DNA from: Mycobacterium pinniadriaticum
Lineage (GTDB): Bacteria > Actinomycetota > Actinomycetes > Mycobacteriales > Mycobacteriaceae
Direction: 5' to 3'
Assembly: GCF_026242045.1 (NCBI RefSeq)
Contig: NZ_JAPJDO010000002.1
Location: forward strand, 62,001 to 126,000
Length of the DNA: 64,000 nucleotides
Shown: piece after piece, positions 1-9,087 of the stretch
Position numbering within the stretch: the first letter of the stretch is position 1
Layout of the letters: each line of letters begins with the position of its first letter
Translations under genes and position numbers: made by a program
Notes under the pieces: model-generated
The model's input: only the letters and a program-made list of their open reading frames with translations
Database searches by the model: none
Told to the model about the DNA's origin: nothing

Positions 1-33
1 CTCGTTGACATCGCCGACGAAGGGATGCCGGGT

Positions 34-1353
34 ATGACGCGGGCCAGGCCACCGGCCGAGTATGTCGAAATCGCTGACGGCGTATGGGGGCTCACCGTCG
101 GTCAGGGCATGTTGTCGTCGAACGTCTACTTCATCCGAGATGATTCCCGGTGGGCCGTGGTCGACGCCGGCTGGCCCGGCCAGCAGGACACCATCGCCGC
201 GGCGGCAGATGATCTGTTCGGACCGGATGCTCGGCCCGCCGCGATCCTGCTGACCCACCTGCACGCCGATCACGCCGGATCGACCCGCGAGCTGGCGCGG
301 CGCTGGAACGTGCCGGTGTTGGTGCATCCCGACGAGCTGCCGATGGCTCCGGGCAAGTACCTCCCTCGGTACTCGAATCCCTTGGACCGGTGGCTGATCG
401 GCCCACTTGTGCGTCTGCTGCCCGCCCGGCTTTACGCCAGGGTCGACGTCGGCGATCTCAGCGCGGTGGTCGAATCTCTCGATCCCGCTGCAGCCCCGGC
501 CGGTCTGGCGCAGTGGGCGGTGGTGCCGACGCCCGGACACACCCCTGGCCATGTGGCCTATCACCGCCCATCCGACGGTGTCGTGCTCACCGGTGACGCC
601 GTGCTGACCATCGCGGTGAATTCGATCACCGGAATGATGCGGCACCGGGCCGAGCTGAACGGGCCGCCGCGGTACACGACCTGGAACTCGACGCTGGCGG
701 CGCGGTCGATCGACCGGCTGGCGGCGCTGGAACCGACAGTGATCGCTCCGGGTCACGGGCGCCCGTGGACCGTCGACACCGCCGCCGCGTTGCGGGCATT
801 CGCGCAACGGATCGGCACCCCACCCACCCGGCGGTTCGCGGGCCTGATCGGGCCGGTCGACTACACCGCACCGGTGCGATACCGACCGGGCCCGGTGTTG
901 TACCGGAAGCTGCAGCCGGTGGGCTGGCTACTCACGGCGTTGGGGCTGAGTCCGCGCTATGCGGTCGTGCTCGAGGTACCCGGCCGGCAGACCGGGGTCA
1001 TCCACCGGACCAATCTGGTGCGCGTCTCCCGCGACGGTGCCGACTATCTGGTCTCGCTCGCCGGCGAGTCCGAGTGGGTCCGCAACGTACGCGCCGCGAA
1101 CGGGCAGGTGGTGGTTGGCGGGCGGATCCGACGGGCCGCCACGCTGGCGGAAGTCCCCGACGCGGACCGGCCGGAGATCATCCGGGCCTACCTGTCCAGA
1201 GCCGGCCGCACGGGCCGATCGTGGGGTTCCCACGCCGAAGCTCGGCACTACTTCGGGGTAGCCGCCGAGCCGGGACCGGACGAACTCCGCCGGGCTGCTC
1301 GGCGATATCCGGTCTTCGAAATCCACTACCGCGGTCAACATCGCGAACCCTGA
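34..1353 (+). CDS. MBL-fold hydrolase fused to a DDN-like (F420-type nitroreductase family) domain
   Basis: The first ~240 residues are a metallo-beta-lactamase fold hydrolase: the HLHADH metal motif lies near residues 75-80, followed by PTPGHTPGH, TGDA and an APGHG motif, all expected for the dinuclear metal site. From about residue 290 the sequence changes to the split-barrel family of deazaflavin-dependent nitroreductases (VLEVPGRQTG, then YLVSLAGESEWVRNVRAANG). A link to F420 or flavin is inferred from that family only. The start at 34 is preferred over the ATG at 25 because GAAGGG at 19-24 is correctly spaced for it. The substrate is unknown; a lactonase or thioester hydrolase are options for the N-terminal half. 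The gene stands alone, about 200 bases before a secreted cellulase. Confidence 0.8.
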   Translation: MTRARPPAEYVEIADGVWGLTVGQGMLSSNVYFIRDDSRWAVVDAGWPGQQDTIAAAADDLFGPDARPAAILLTHLHADHAGSTRELARRWNVPVLVHPDELPMAPGKYLPRYSNPLDRWLIGPLVRLLPARLYARVDVGDLSAVVESLDPAAAPAGLAQWAVVPTPGHTPGHVAYHRPSDGVVLTGDAVLTIAVNSITGMMRHRAELNGPPRYTTWNSTLAARSIDRLAALEPTVIAPGHGRPWTVDTAAALRAFAQRIGTPPTRRFAGLIGPVDYTAPVRYRPGPVLYRKLQPVGWLLTALGLSPRYAVVLEVPGRQTGVIHRTNLVRVSRDGADYLVSLAGESEWVRNVRAANGQVVVGGRIRRAATLAEVPDADRPEIIRAYLSRAGRTGRSWGSHAEARHYFGVAAEPGPDELRRAARRYPVFEIHYRGQHREP

Positions 1354-1547
1354 CGGCGGTCGCGCTCGACCACGTCGGCGATTGTCGAACCCGTAGACAC
1401 CCTCGTCCGCATTGTCCAACAGCTGGACAGCAACTCCACGAATTTTGGTGCAGCAAACGAAGATTCACCGAATCTTTTCCCGAAATGCTCGACTTCGGGC
1501 GGCGCGTCAGCAAAGCTGTGCTATCCGCGTCTAGGAAGGGCAGAGCA

Positions 1548-4500
1548 ATGGATGCTGCGACACGTCACACCGAGGCCGTCGCGACGGCCAACGTCAACGG
1601 GAAGAAGGGCGGGGCGCACCGCCGCCGGCGCCGGGAGCCCTACGGTTGGCTGGGCGCCGGTGCGCTGAGTCTGGGTGTCGGTGCGGCCCTAGCAGCCGGT
1701 TCGGGGGTCGCACATGCTGATACTGCGGCTGGCGCCGGTTCCACATCCACAAGTAGTCGTTCCGGGGACACCTCGTCGGGTAGTTCGTCGGCGGGTGGTC
1801 ATACGAGCCGGCAGTCGGCATCGAATCCGGCCGCCGGCAATGGCCACCGGACGGGCAGCCCCTCACGGCGTCCGACCAGTGCGCTAACTTCTACCTCGGC
1901 TGACAAGTCATCGTCCGGCAACAAGCCGGTCGAACGCACGACCTCACTGCGGGGCGGGGTGAGCAGGGCGGTCAGCAACAGTCCGGCCGCAGCGACGGCA
2001 CTTCCCGGCAATCCCACACCAGAGCCGGCGCAGTCCCCCGTGGCAGCTTCCTCGGCGCCGTCGGCACTCGTCGCGGCACTCGACAATTTCGTGAAATCGC
2101 CGACGGCCGGCTTCGTGCCGCCCAAGCCGCTCCAGATTCCCGCGTTGCTTCCGTCGCCATCGCAGGTGCTGCGAGCGCTGGGGATCCCGCCGGTTCGCCC
2201 CTCGGTGCCGGCCGGCAATCCGCTACAGGATCTGCTGTGGGGCCTGTACCGCCGAACGCAGTCGCTGCTGGCAGTGCCTCAGGCCACCGGGAAGGTGTCC
2301 GCCTCCACCGCGACAACCGCGACGACGTCGTCTCCGTCGCCGACGGTCACCTACAGCGTGGTCAATGACTGGGGTTCGGGTCACACCGCCGACATGACGG
2401 TGACCGCGGGCCAGGACCTCAACGGCTGGACGGTCGAGTTCGATTCCCCGGCCCAGATCGTCAACATCTGGAACGGCCAGATCACCAGCCACGTCGGCAC
2501 GCACTACGTGATCAGCAACATGTCATACAACGCGAAAATCGCTGCCGGCCAAAGCACTTCGTTCGGCTACCAAGCCACCCCCGGCGCCATCGCCGCCACC
2601 CCCACCAACCTCACCGTCAACGGCGTCGCGGTCAGCACCCCACCGACCGCCCCGACCGTGTCCATCACCGACACCACCGTCGCCGAAGGCAACAGCGGCA
2701 CCACCAACGCCACCTTCACCGTCACCCTGTCCAAACCGGCCACCACACCGGTCACCGTCGGCTACACCACCGCCAACGGCACCGCCACCGCCGGCGCCGA
2801 CTACACCGCCACCACCGGCACCCTCACGTTCAACCCCGGCGTCACCTCCCAAACCATCACCGTCAAGATCACCGGCGACACAGCCGTCGAAGCAGGCGAA
2901 ACCTTCACCGTCACCCTGGCCAACCCCACCGGCGCCACCATCGCCCGCGGCACCGCCACCGGCACCGTCACCAACGACGACACCCAGAGTCCCTCTTCGG
3001 GCAGCAATTCGGTCACCTACAGCGTGGTCAATGACTGGGGTTCGGGTCACACCGCCGACATGACGGTGACCGCGGGCCAGGACCTCAACGGCTGGACGGT
3101 CGAGTTCGATTCCCCGGCCCAGATCGTCAACATCTGGAACGGCCAGATCACCAGCCACGTCGGCACGCACTACGTGATCAGCAACATGTCATACAACGCG
3201 AAAATCGCTGCCGGCCAAAGCACTTCGTTCGGCTACCAAGCCACCCCCGGCGCCATCGCCGCCACCCCCACCAACCTCACCGTCAACGGCGTCGCGGTCA
3301 GCACCCCACCGACCGCCCCGACCGTGTCCATCACCGACACCACCGTCGCCGAAGGCAACAGCGGCACCACCAACGCCACCTTCACCGTCACCCTGTCCAA
3401 ACCGGCCACCACACCGGTCACCGTCGGCTACACCACCGCCAACGGCACCGCCACCGCCGGCGCCGACTACACCGCCACCACCGGCACCCTCACGTTCAAC
3501 CCCGGCGTCACCTCCCAAACCATCACCGTCAAGATCACCGGCGACACAGCCGTCGAAGCAGGCGAAACCTTCACCGTCACCCTGGCCAACCCCACCGGCG
3601 CCACCATCGCCCGCGGCACCGCCACCGGCACCGTCACCAACGACGACGTCGCGGTGACGCCGGGAATCAGCATCTCCGATGCGTCGGTGACCGAACCGGG
3701 CTCGTCGGGCATCGCGGCGGGCTTCCTGCACACCTCGGGCAACCAGATCCTGGATTCACAGGGCCAACCGGTGCAGATCTCGGGAGTCAACTGGTTCGGC
3801 GCGGAGGGCAGCAACGGGGTGCCGGACGGCCTGTGGACCCGCAACTACCAAGACATGATCGACCAGATGGCGGCCCAGGGATTCAACACAATCCGGATCC
3901 CGTACTCCAGCGAGATGCTGCACACCTCGGCGGCGCCGTCGGGCATCAACTACAACCTGAATCCCGACTTGCAGGGTCTATCGCGCATCGAGGTGCTGGA
4001 CGCGATCATCGATTACGCCGGCCAGGACGGAATGCGGGTCATCCTCGACCATCACCGCAGCACCGCCGGCGCGGGCACGAGCGAGAACGGCCTTTGGTAC
4101 AACAGCCAATACAGCGAGGACCAGTGGGTCTCCGACTGGCAGATGCTGGCTAACCGCTACCAGGACAACCCGACCGTGATCGGCTTCGACCTGCACAACG
4201 AGCCGTACAACGGCACGTGGGGCGGAGGCGGCGCGACCGACTGGGCGCGTGCCGCGGAGCGAGCCGGAAACGCTGTTCTGCAAGAGAATCCGAATCTGTT
4301 GATCTTCGTCGAAGGCGTGGGAACCTACCAGGGTCAGAGCTATTGGTGGGGCGGGAACCTGATGGGGGTCAAGGACCGTCCGATCGTGCTCGACGTGGCC
4401 AACCAGCTCGTCTACTCTCCGCACGACTATCCGAATTCCGTCTACGCCCAACCATGGTTCCAATCCGCCAACTTCGGCGCCAACCTGCCCAACGTGTTCC

Positions 4501-5900
4501 GCAACGCCTGGGGCTACATCTACGAGGACAACATCGCGCCGATCTACGTCGGCGAGTTCGGCACCAAACTGCAGGATCCCAAGGACGCCGTGTGGTTCGA
4601 AGCGCTCACGTCCTACCTGTCGGGTGACTTCGACAACGACGGCACGGTCGACATCGGAGCCGGGACCGAGGACATGAGCTGGACGTTCTGGTCGTGGAAC
4701 CCGAATTCCGGTGATACCGGCGGCATTCTGGCCGACGACTGGAAGACCATCAACGACAACAAGATGGTCTACCTGACGCCGATCGAGTTCACCGGCGACA
4801 GCGGCACATCGCTGGCGTCGTTCGTGGTCAGCCTGGGCGCCCCGTCCGCCCAGACCGTGACGGTGCAGTACGCGACGTCGAACGGCACCGCGACCGCGGG
4901 CCTCGACTACGTCTCGGTGGCGGGCACGATCACCTTCGCCCCGGGTGAAACCCAGAAGATCATCACGGTTCCCGTGAACGGCGATTCGCTGGCTGAGAAC
5001 GACGAGACATTCACCCTCATGCTCTCGAATCCGTCGGGAGCAACGCTGTCCGACGCCATGGGCACCGGCACCATCCTCGACCGCCCAGTCGACCCGACAA
5101 CCGGCGGTGATACCCAGACCCCGCCCGCCGATCCGGGCACGCCGCCCGACGACACGGGGATGCCGATGCCCGATACCGGAACCGACCAGTACATCGACAT
5201 CATGACGTTCGGCATGTTCCACGGCAGCGACCACACCGGAATGAATGCGCTGGAAGGTGGCCGGACCGCCATTACGACCGAGGCGCTGGTCGCCTACAAC
5301 AACCAGCGGCAGTTCGCCGGGCTCGCGCCGGTGACCCTCGATGACGTCGGGACGTGGGCGTTCGCCAACAGCCTGACCAACAACGCGCAGGCGTGGGACA
5401 ACGATCTGCAGGGCGTCGGCCTCTACTACGCGATGCAGGGCGCCAAAGTGGGGTGGATCGCCGACGACAAGTTCGACCCGCAGGTCGTCGCCGACATCGA
5501 ACGAACGGCGCGCCTGGGCTCAGCAGCCGATGTCACGGCCATGGTGGCGCAGTACGGTCACGATGGTTTCGCCGAGTACCTGATGGAAACCGGTGGTGAG
5601 ACGGCGTTCATCGACACGTTGAAGATGGAGCCGCACTACGGCGGATGGATGCACGATCGGGCCAACGGCCGGCTCGTCCTCGCAGGCTCCGCCACCGCCC
5701 ACGACGTCAACCACCTGACGGTTCTCAGCCACGACCAGCTGCAACCGTTCATGAACGACACCTGGGACTGGCCGCAGTGGCCGGCGCTCGACGTGTCCCA
5801 CAAGCGGGTGATCGAGTACTTCCAGAGCATGGTGGCGCTCGGCGACCCGCTGGGGAACAACTTGACGGCGCTTGATACCTCGGTGGCCGTGTCGCTCTGA
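1548..5900 (+). CDS. Secreted modular GH5 cellulase with CBM2 and Calx-beta repeats
   Basis: A 1450-residue exported glycoside hydrolase, probably an endo-beta-1,4-glucanase. Layout by residue: basic N-terminus and signal peptide ending in AHA at about 57; Ser/Thr/Pro-rich linker to ~265; CBM2-like module ~267-360 and Calx-beta module ~368-478; an identical second CBM2/Calx-beta pair ~489-700; GH5 domain ~724-1075; Calx-beta remainder ~1080-1180; Pro/Asp/Thr linker; and a ~235-residue C-terminal domain I do not recognise. The GH5 acid/base is Glu885 in HNEPYNG and the nucleophile Glu1003 in YVGEFG. The open frame continues upstream, but the ATG at 1548 is preceded by AGGAAGGG and begins the signal peptide, so it is the credible start. 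The start of a Calx-beta module (SISDASVTEPGSSG) directly precedes the GH5 domain and its remainder follows it, suggesting a nested architecture. Confidence 0.88.
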   Translation: MDAATRHTEAVATANVNGKKGGAHRRRRREPYGWLGAGALSLGVGAALAAGSGVAHADTAAGAGSTSTSSRSGDTSSGSSSAGGHTSRQSASNPAAGNGHRTGSPSRRPTSALTSTSADKSSSGNKPVERTTSLRGGVSRAVSNSPAAATALPGNPTPEPAQSPVAASSAPSALVAALDNFVKSPTAGFVPPKPLQIPALLPSPSQVLRALGIPPVRPSVPAGNPLQDLLWGLYRRTQSLLAVPQATGKVSASTATTATTSSPSPTVTYSVVNDWGSGHTADMTVTAGQDLNGWTVEFDSPAQIVNIWNGQITSHVGTHYVISNMSYNAKIAAGQSTSFGYQATPGAIAATPTNLTVNGVAVSTPPTAPTVSITDTTVAEGNSGTTNATFTVTLSKPATTPVTVGYTTANGTATAGADYTATTGTLTFNPGVTSQTITVKITGDTAVEAGETFTVTLANPTGATIARGTATGTVTNDDTQSPSSGSNSVTYSVVNDWGSGHTADMTVTAGQDLNGWTVEFDSPAQIVNIWNGQITSHVGTHYVISNMSYNAKIAAGQSTSFGYQATPGAIAATPTNLTVNGVAVSTPPTAPTVSITDTTVAEGNSGTTNATFTVTLSKPATTPVTVGYTTANGTATAGADYTATTGTLTFNPGVTSQTITVKITGDTAVEAGETFTVTLANPTGATIARGTATGTVTNDDVAVTPGISISDASVTEPGSSGIAAGFLHTSGNQILDSQGQPVQISGVNWFGAEGSNGVPDGLWTRNYQDMIDQMAAQGFNTIRIPYSSEMLHTSAAPSGINYNLNPDLQGLSRIEVLDAIIDYAGQDGMRVILDHHRSTAGAGTSENGLWYNSQYSEDQWVSDWQMLANRYQDNPTVIGFDLHNEPYNGTWGGGGATDWARAAERAGNAVLQENPNLLIFVEGVGTYQGQSYWWGGNLMGVKDRPIVLDVANQLVYSPHDYPNSVYAQPWFQSANFGANLPNVFRNAWGYIYEDNIAPIYVGEFGTKLQDPKDAVWFEALTSYLSGDFDNDGTVDIGAGTEDMSWTFWSWNPNSGDTGGILADDWKTINDNKMVYLTPIEFTGDSGTSLASFVVSLGAPSAQTVTVQYATSNGTATAGLDYVSVAGTITFAPGETQKIITVPVNGDSLAENDETFTLMLSNPSGATLSDAMGTGTILDRPVDPTTGGDTQTPPADPGTPPDDTGMPMPDTGTDQYIDIMTFGMFHGSDHTGMNALEGGRTAITTEALVAYNNQRQFAGLAPVTLDDVGTWAFANSLTNNAQAWDNDLQGVGLYYAMQGAKVGWIADDKFDPQVVADIERTARLGSAADVTAMVAQYGHDGFAEYLMETGGETAFIDTLKMEPHYGGWMHDRANGRLVLAGSATAHDVNHLTVLSHDQLQPFMNDTWDWPQWPALDVSHKRVIEYFQSMVALGDPLGNNLTALDTSVAVSL
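2344..3647 (+). repeat. Exact 638-bp tandem duplication of CBM2 plus Calx-beta modules
   Basis: Bases 2344-2981 and 3010-3647 read the same at every position I compared, with a period of 666 bases (222 codons), so the reading frame is kept. The 28 bases between the copies encode a short linker. Silent positions are also identical, which points to a recent duplication or ongoing gene conversion rather than two old modules held by protein selection. Confidence 0.92.
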
Positions 5901-5919
5901 GTCTCGGTAACCGTGGCGA

Positions 5920-7128
5920 TCAAACACGTTGCGCAGCAGGTACAGTCAATGCGAAGGTCGCTCCCTGACCTGGCGTCGAGGTGGCCGTGACCTCGCCACC
6001 GTGGGCCTGGGCGATCTCGCGCACCAGTGCCAGCCCGATGCCGTAGGATTCCCGGCCCGTGCGGGTGGTGTGCTCGGTACCGTGCGCGAACCGGGTGAAC
6101 AGTGTGGCCATCGACTCGGCGTCGATGCCGACGCCGTCGTCGGCGACCTCGACACTGACCGCCGAGCCGATCCGTCGCAGGCGCATCTCGACGGTGCCGC
6201 CGCGGTGTTCGTGCCCGAGCGCGTTGTCCACCAACGCGGTGAGGGCACGCCGAAGCGCCGCCCGTGACCCGGTCACCGCGAAAGAGGTGGCACTGCTTGG
6301 TTCTTTGAGGCGCAACATCACCCCGAGCGCGTCGGCGTAGGGTGCCATGCTGTCGCGCACGGTGGCAACCACCTCCGCCAGGTCGACCCGATCCCGCGGC
6401 GGCTTGCCGGCCGTCATCGTCGCCGAGGCCAGCAAGTCGTCGACGATGTCGCTCAGCGCCCGGGTGTCGGCGACCAGCGCCTCGGCCTCCTCGCGCACCT
6501 TCTGCACATCCGCATCGTCGGCCCGGTGCGCCAGCATCTGAGCCCGGGTGTGCAGCACCGTCAGCGGTGCCCGCAACTCGTGCGAGGCGTCGGCGACGAA
6601 GCGCCGCTGCAACGCCAACGCCTGCGCCAGTGGCCGCACCGACCGCCGGGTGAACATCGCGACCACCGCCACCGATGCCACGATCCCGGCCAATTCGGCG
6701 AACGCCACCGCAATCAGCAGGCGGTTGCGGCCCGCGTAGTTGGGCGCCAGATCCATCATCGCCACCACCCGGCCCTCCGGCCGGTCCACAGCCAATGTGC
6801 GGTAATGCCGTCCGTCGGCCCGCAGGTCGCCGAATCCGGTCGGCCCGGACAGCAGGGGCACACCAGGTTGTCCGCCGTCACTGGTCGATACGTGGCCGTT
6901 GTTGTCCCGCAGCGCCAGTTCCATATCGGGCGGCGGGTCGTTGGCGTCGTCGGCCGACATCGCCAGCGTCTGCAGTTCGGCATCGATCTGGCGGTTCTGG
7001 GTACGCACGTACACCGTGAACACCACGCCACCCACCACGAGCAGGACCAGCGCGAGCGCAGCGGAGGCCTGGATAGCGATGATCAGGCCCGCCCGCCTGA
7101 CCACGGCGAGGTCACCGGCCGGCGTCAT
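5920..7128 (-). CDS. Sensor histidine kinase
   Basis: A 402-residue membrane-bound sensor kinase. Two membrane segments (about residues 14-40 and 137-159) flank a ~95-residue extracytoplasmic sensor region. The phosphoacceptor is His183 in DASHELRAPL, followed by an HATPase_c domain with VDNALGHEH (N box), ADDGVGID (G1) and ESYGIGLALV (G2). The region after the second membrane segment is HAMP-like but short. Its start overlaps the stop of the response regulator by 4 nt (ATGA), so the two are one operon. The signal and target genes cannot be read from the sequence; the nearest candidates are the cellulase and the divergent FMN transferase. Confidence 0.92.
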   Translation of the reverse strand: MTPAGDLAVVRRAGLIIAIQASAALALVLLVVGGVVFTVYVRTQNRQIDAELQTLAMSADDANDPPPDMELALRDNNGHVSTSDGGQPGVPLLSGPTGFGDLRADGRHYRTLAVDRPEGRVVAMMDLAPNYAGRNRLLIAVAFAELAGIVASVAVVAMFTRRSVRPLAQALALQRRFVADASHELRAPLTVLHTRAQMLAHRADDADVQKVREEAEALVADTRALSDIVDDLLASATMTAGKPPRDRVDLAEVVATVRDSMAPYADALGVMLRLKEPSSATSFAVTGSRAALRRALTALVDNALGHEHRGGTVEMRLRRIGSAVSVEVADDGVGIDAESMATLFTRFAHGTEHTTRTGRESYGIGLALVREIAQAHGGEVTATSTPGQGATFALTVPAAQRV

Positions 7129-7805
7129 TCCAGCCCGAATCGGTAGCCGGCGCCGTGCACCGTGCGGATCACCTGCTTGCCGAGCTTTCGCCGCAGATAG
7201 TGGACGTAGAGATCGACGGCACCACCCGACTCGACGCCGTCGAACACCGAATCGAGTAACTGTGCGCGGCTGAACACCCGCTTGGGTGCGGCCATCAGCG
7301 TGCTGAGCAGGGAGGCCTCCCGCTCGGAGAGCTCGACTTCGTCACCGCCGGTCGCCACACCGGCGACCCGCCGGGTCACCCGGTCCAGCCGTAGGCCACC
7401 CGCGGCAACGACGCTGCCCGCATCGTCGACGCGCCGCAACAACGCACGCACCCGGGCGAGCAGCTCGGGAACCTCGAAGGGTTTGACCAGGTAGTCCTGG
7501 GCGCCGGCGTCCAGCCCTTCCACCCGATCCTCCACCGCACCGCGCGCGGTGAGGATCAGCACCGGTGTGGTGATACCGCGCGACCGCAGCAGCGCCACCA
7601 GATCGGACCCGTCCATCACCGGCAACCCCCGGTCGATGATGAGCGCGTCGTACTCGCCGGACAGACCGCGGTGCATGCCCTGCTGCCCGTCGTAGGCGGT
7701 GTCCACCCGATAGCCCTCGTCGGTGAAGAGCGTGGCCAGCATCGCACTCAGCGCGCGATCGTCCTCGACGACGAGCAGCGCGGGTCCGGCGTTCGGCTTC
7801 GGCAC
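7125..7805 (-). CDS. OmpR/PhoB-family response regulator
   Basis: A 226-residue DNA-binding response regulator. The receiver domain has the acidic pair EDD at residues 14-16, the phosphorylation site Asp58 in LIIDRGLPVMDG, a conserved TAR and the KPFE lysine. A winged-helix trans_reg_C domain follows, ending in the RTVHGAGYRFGLE signature. The start is set at the GTG at 7805 (VPKPNAGPALLVVEDD): the longer open frame upstream reads antisense through the ApbE-type gene and adds no family sequence. It is translationally coupled to the kinase that follows and divergent from the ApbE-type gene. Confidence 0.9.
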   Translation of the reverse strand: MPKPNAGPALLVVEDDRALSAMLATLFTDEGYRVDTAYDGQQGMHRGLSGEYDALIIDRGLPVMDGSDLVALLRSRGITTPVLILTARGAVEDRVEGLDAGAQDYLVKPFEVPELLARVRALLRRVDDAGSVVAAGGLRLDRVTRRVAGVATGGDEVELSEREASLLSTLMAAPKRVFSRAQLLDSVFDGVESGGAVDLYVHYLRRKLGKQVIRTVHGAGYRFGLE

Positions 7806-7893
7806 GTATGTGAGGGTGCCACGGGCGCGGCGCACATCGCCTGCGAAAGGATTTCTTACAGCGCTCAAAGAAGGCGCCCGCAGCATAGGGACC

Positions 7894-8796
7894 ATGGTCT
7901 CGACCCTGGTCAGCCCCGGGCAGTCGCAGTGGAGCCGGTGGAGCACCGATATGCATCTGCTGGTCACCCAGCCCGCAACGCTGCCGGCAGCGCGCGCGGT
8001 GGTCGACGCCGAGCTCGACGCGGTCGAGACGGCAGCGTCACGGTTCCGACCCGACTCCGAGATCTGCGGGCTGGCGGGCGGCGTCCGCACACCGGTCAGC
8101 CCGCTGTTGGCACACCTGATCGAGGACGCGTTGGCCGCGGCCCGATTCACCGACGGCGACGTCGATCCCACCGTCGGCTCGGCGATGATCGCGCTGGGCT
8201 ACGACCGCGACATCGGCCAACTCGATCGGATGCAGCCCAGGGTGGCGTCGCTGGCGGTCGCTCCCGACTGGTCGATGGTGGAATTCGACGGCCGCACCGT
8301 TCGGCTGCCCGCCGGCGTAGTCCTCGATCTGGGCGCAACGGCCAAAGCCGCGGCGGCCGACCGCTGTGCACGGCGGGTACATGGGCAGACCGGCAGCGGG
8401 GTCCTGGTCAACCTGGGCGGTGACATCGCCACGGCGGGCCCCGCCCCGGAGGGCGGATGGCAGGTACTGGTCCAGGACACCGACGACGATCCGGCCAGCC
8501 GGGTCACCTTGGGCTCGGACGCGGGGCTGGCGACATCGAGCACCTCGCGGCGGCGGTGGTGGAACGGTGGCGACGTCGTGCACCACATCATCGATCCCCG
8601 CACCGGTCGTTCCGCAGAGCCGGTGTGGCGCAGCGTCAGCGTGGCGGCCGACAATTGCCTGGCCGCCAACACCATCAGCACCGCGGCGATCATTCGTGGA
8701 CATCGCGCACCGGATTGGGTTGCCGCACTGGGCGTGCCCGCTCGGTTCGTCGAGCGAGACGGGACGGTGCGCACCGTAGGAGGGTGGCCACAGTGA
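7894..8796 (+). CDS. apbE: ApbE-type FAD:protein FMN transferase
   Basis: This family transfers FMN from FAD to a threonine of a target protein. Visible family features are GDVDPTVGSAMIALGYDRD, the conserved LDLGATAKAAAADR segment, GVLVNLGGDIA and HHIIDPRTGRSA. At 300 residues it lacks an evident signal peptide or lipobox, so it probably acts in the cytoplasm. The ATG at 7894 is chosen because the 57 codons upstream read antisense through the response regulator start and add nothing family-like. It overlaps the downstream ferredoxin by 4 nt. No FMN-accepting protein (NqrC/RnfG-like or FMN-bind domain) is visible nearby, so the target is elsewhere or unknown. Confidence 0.85.
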   Translation: MVSTLVSPGQSQWSRWSTDMHLLVTQPATLPAARAVVDAELDAVETAASRFRPDSEICGLAGGVRTPVSPLLAHLIEDALAAARFTDGDVDPTVGSAMIALGYDRDIGQLDRMQPRVASLAVAPDWSMVEFDGRTVRLPAGVVLDLGATAKAAAADRCARRVHGQTGSGVLVNLGGDIATAGPAPEGGWQVLVQDTDDDPASRVTLGSDAGLATSSTSRRRWWNGGDVVHHIIDPRTGRSAEPVWRSVSVAADNCLAANTISTAAIIRGHRAPDWVAALGVPARFVERDGTVRTVGGWPQ

Positions 8797-9002
8797 CACA
8801 ACGACTGCACATCGACTGGACCCGCTGCGACGGCAGAGGCCTGTGCGCCGAGCTCCTCCCGGACGTTTTCACCCGCGATGATTGGGGATATCCGCTGGCG
8901 CACAAGGGCTCTCGCGAACCGGCGATTCCGCCCGAGTCGGCCAAATACGCGCGGGCCGCGGTCAAACGCTGCCCGCGGACGGCGCTGCGCCTTTTGGACT
9001 GA
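8793..9002 (+). CDS. Small 3Fe-4S type ferredoxin
   Basis: A 69-residue soluble electron carrier. It has three cysteines in the arrangement of P450-type 3Fe-4S ferredoxins: Cys12 and Cys18 (CDGRGLC) and a C-terminal CPRTAL cysteine, with the typical DVF segment between. The GTG start overlaps the ApbE stop (GTGA) and has a strong AGGAGG at 8778-8783. Coupling to an FMN transferase suggests a shared role in a flavin/iron-sulfur electron chain, for example a ferric or membrane reductase; that is inference. The gene is too short to be found by length alone, but its ribosome site and motif support it. Confidence 0.8.
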   Translation: MTQRLHIDWTRCDGRGLCAELLPDVFTRDDWGYPLAHKGSREPAIPPESAKYARAAVKRCPRTALRLLD

Positions 9003-9087
9003 CGTCGTTTCGTCGACCAGCGCAACGGGTCAACCACCATCCGACCTCGACTGGGCGCGAAGCTCTCTCCAGGGCAGGGATGTTCGG

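Noticed and set aside
765..1547. Upstream extension of the cellulase frame
   Set aside because: The frame is open but overlaps the MBL fusion gene, and the ATG at 1548 has both a ribosome site and the signal peptide.
2523..3731. Long Gly-rich open frames on the minus strand inside the cellulase
   Set aside because: They mirror the Calx-beta repeats, have extreme Gly/Ala/Asp composition and no start signals; they are shadows.
3978..5234. 418-codon minus-strand frame in the GH5 region
   Set aside because: Antisense of the GH5 and Calx-beta domains, with no domain of its own.
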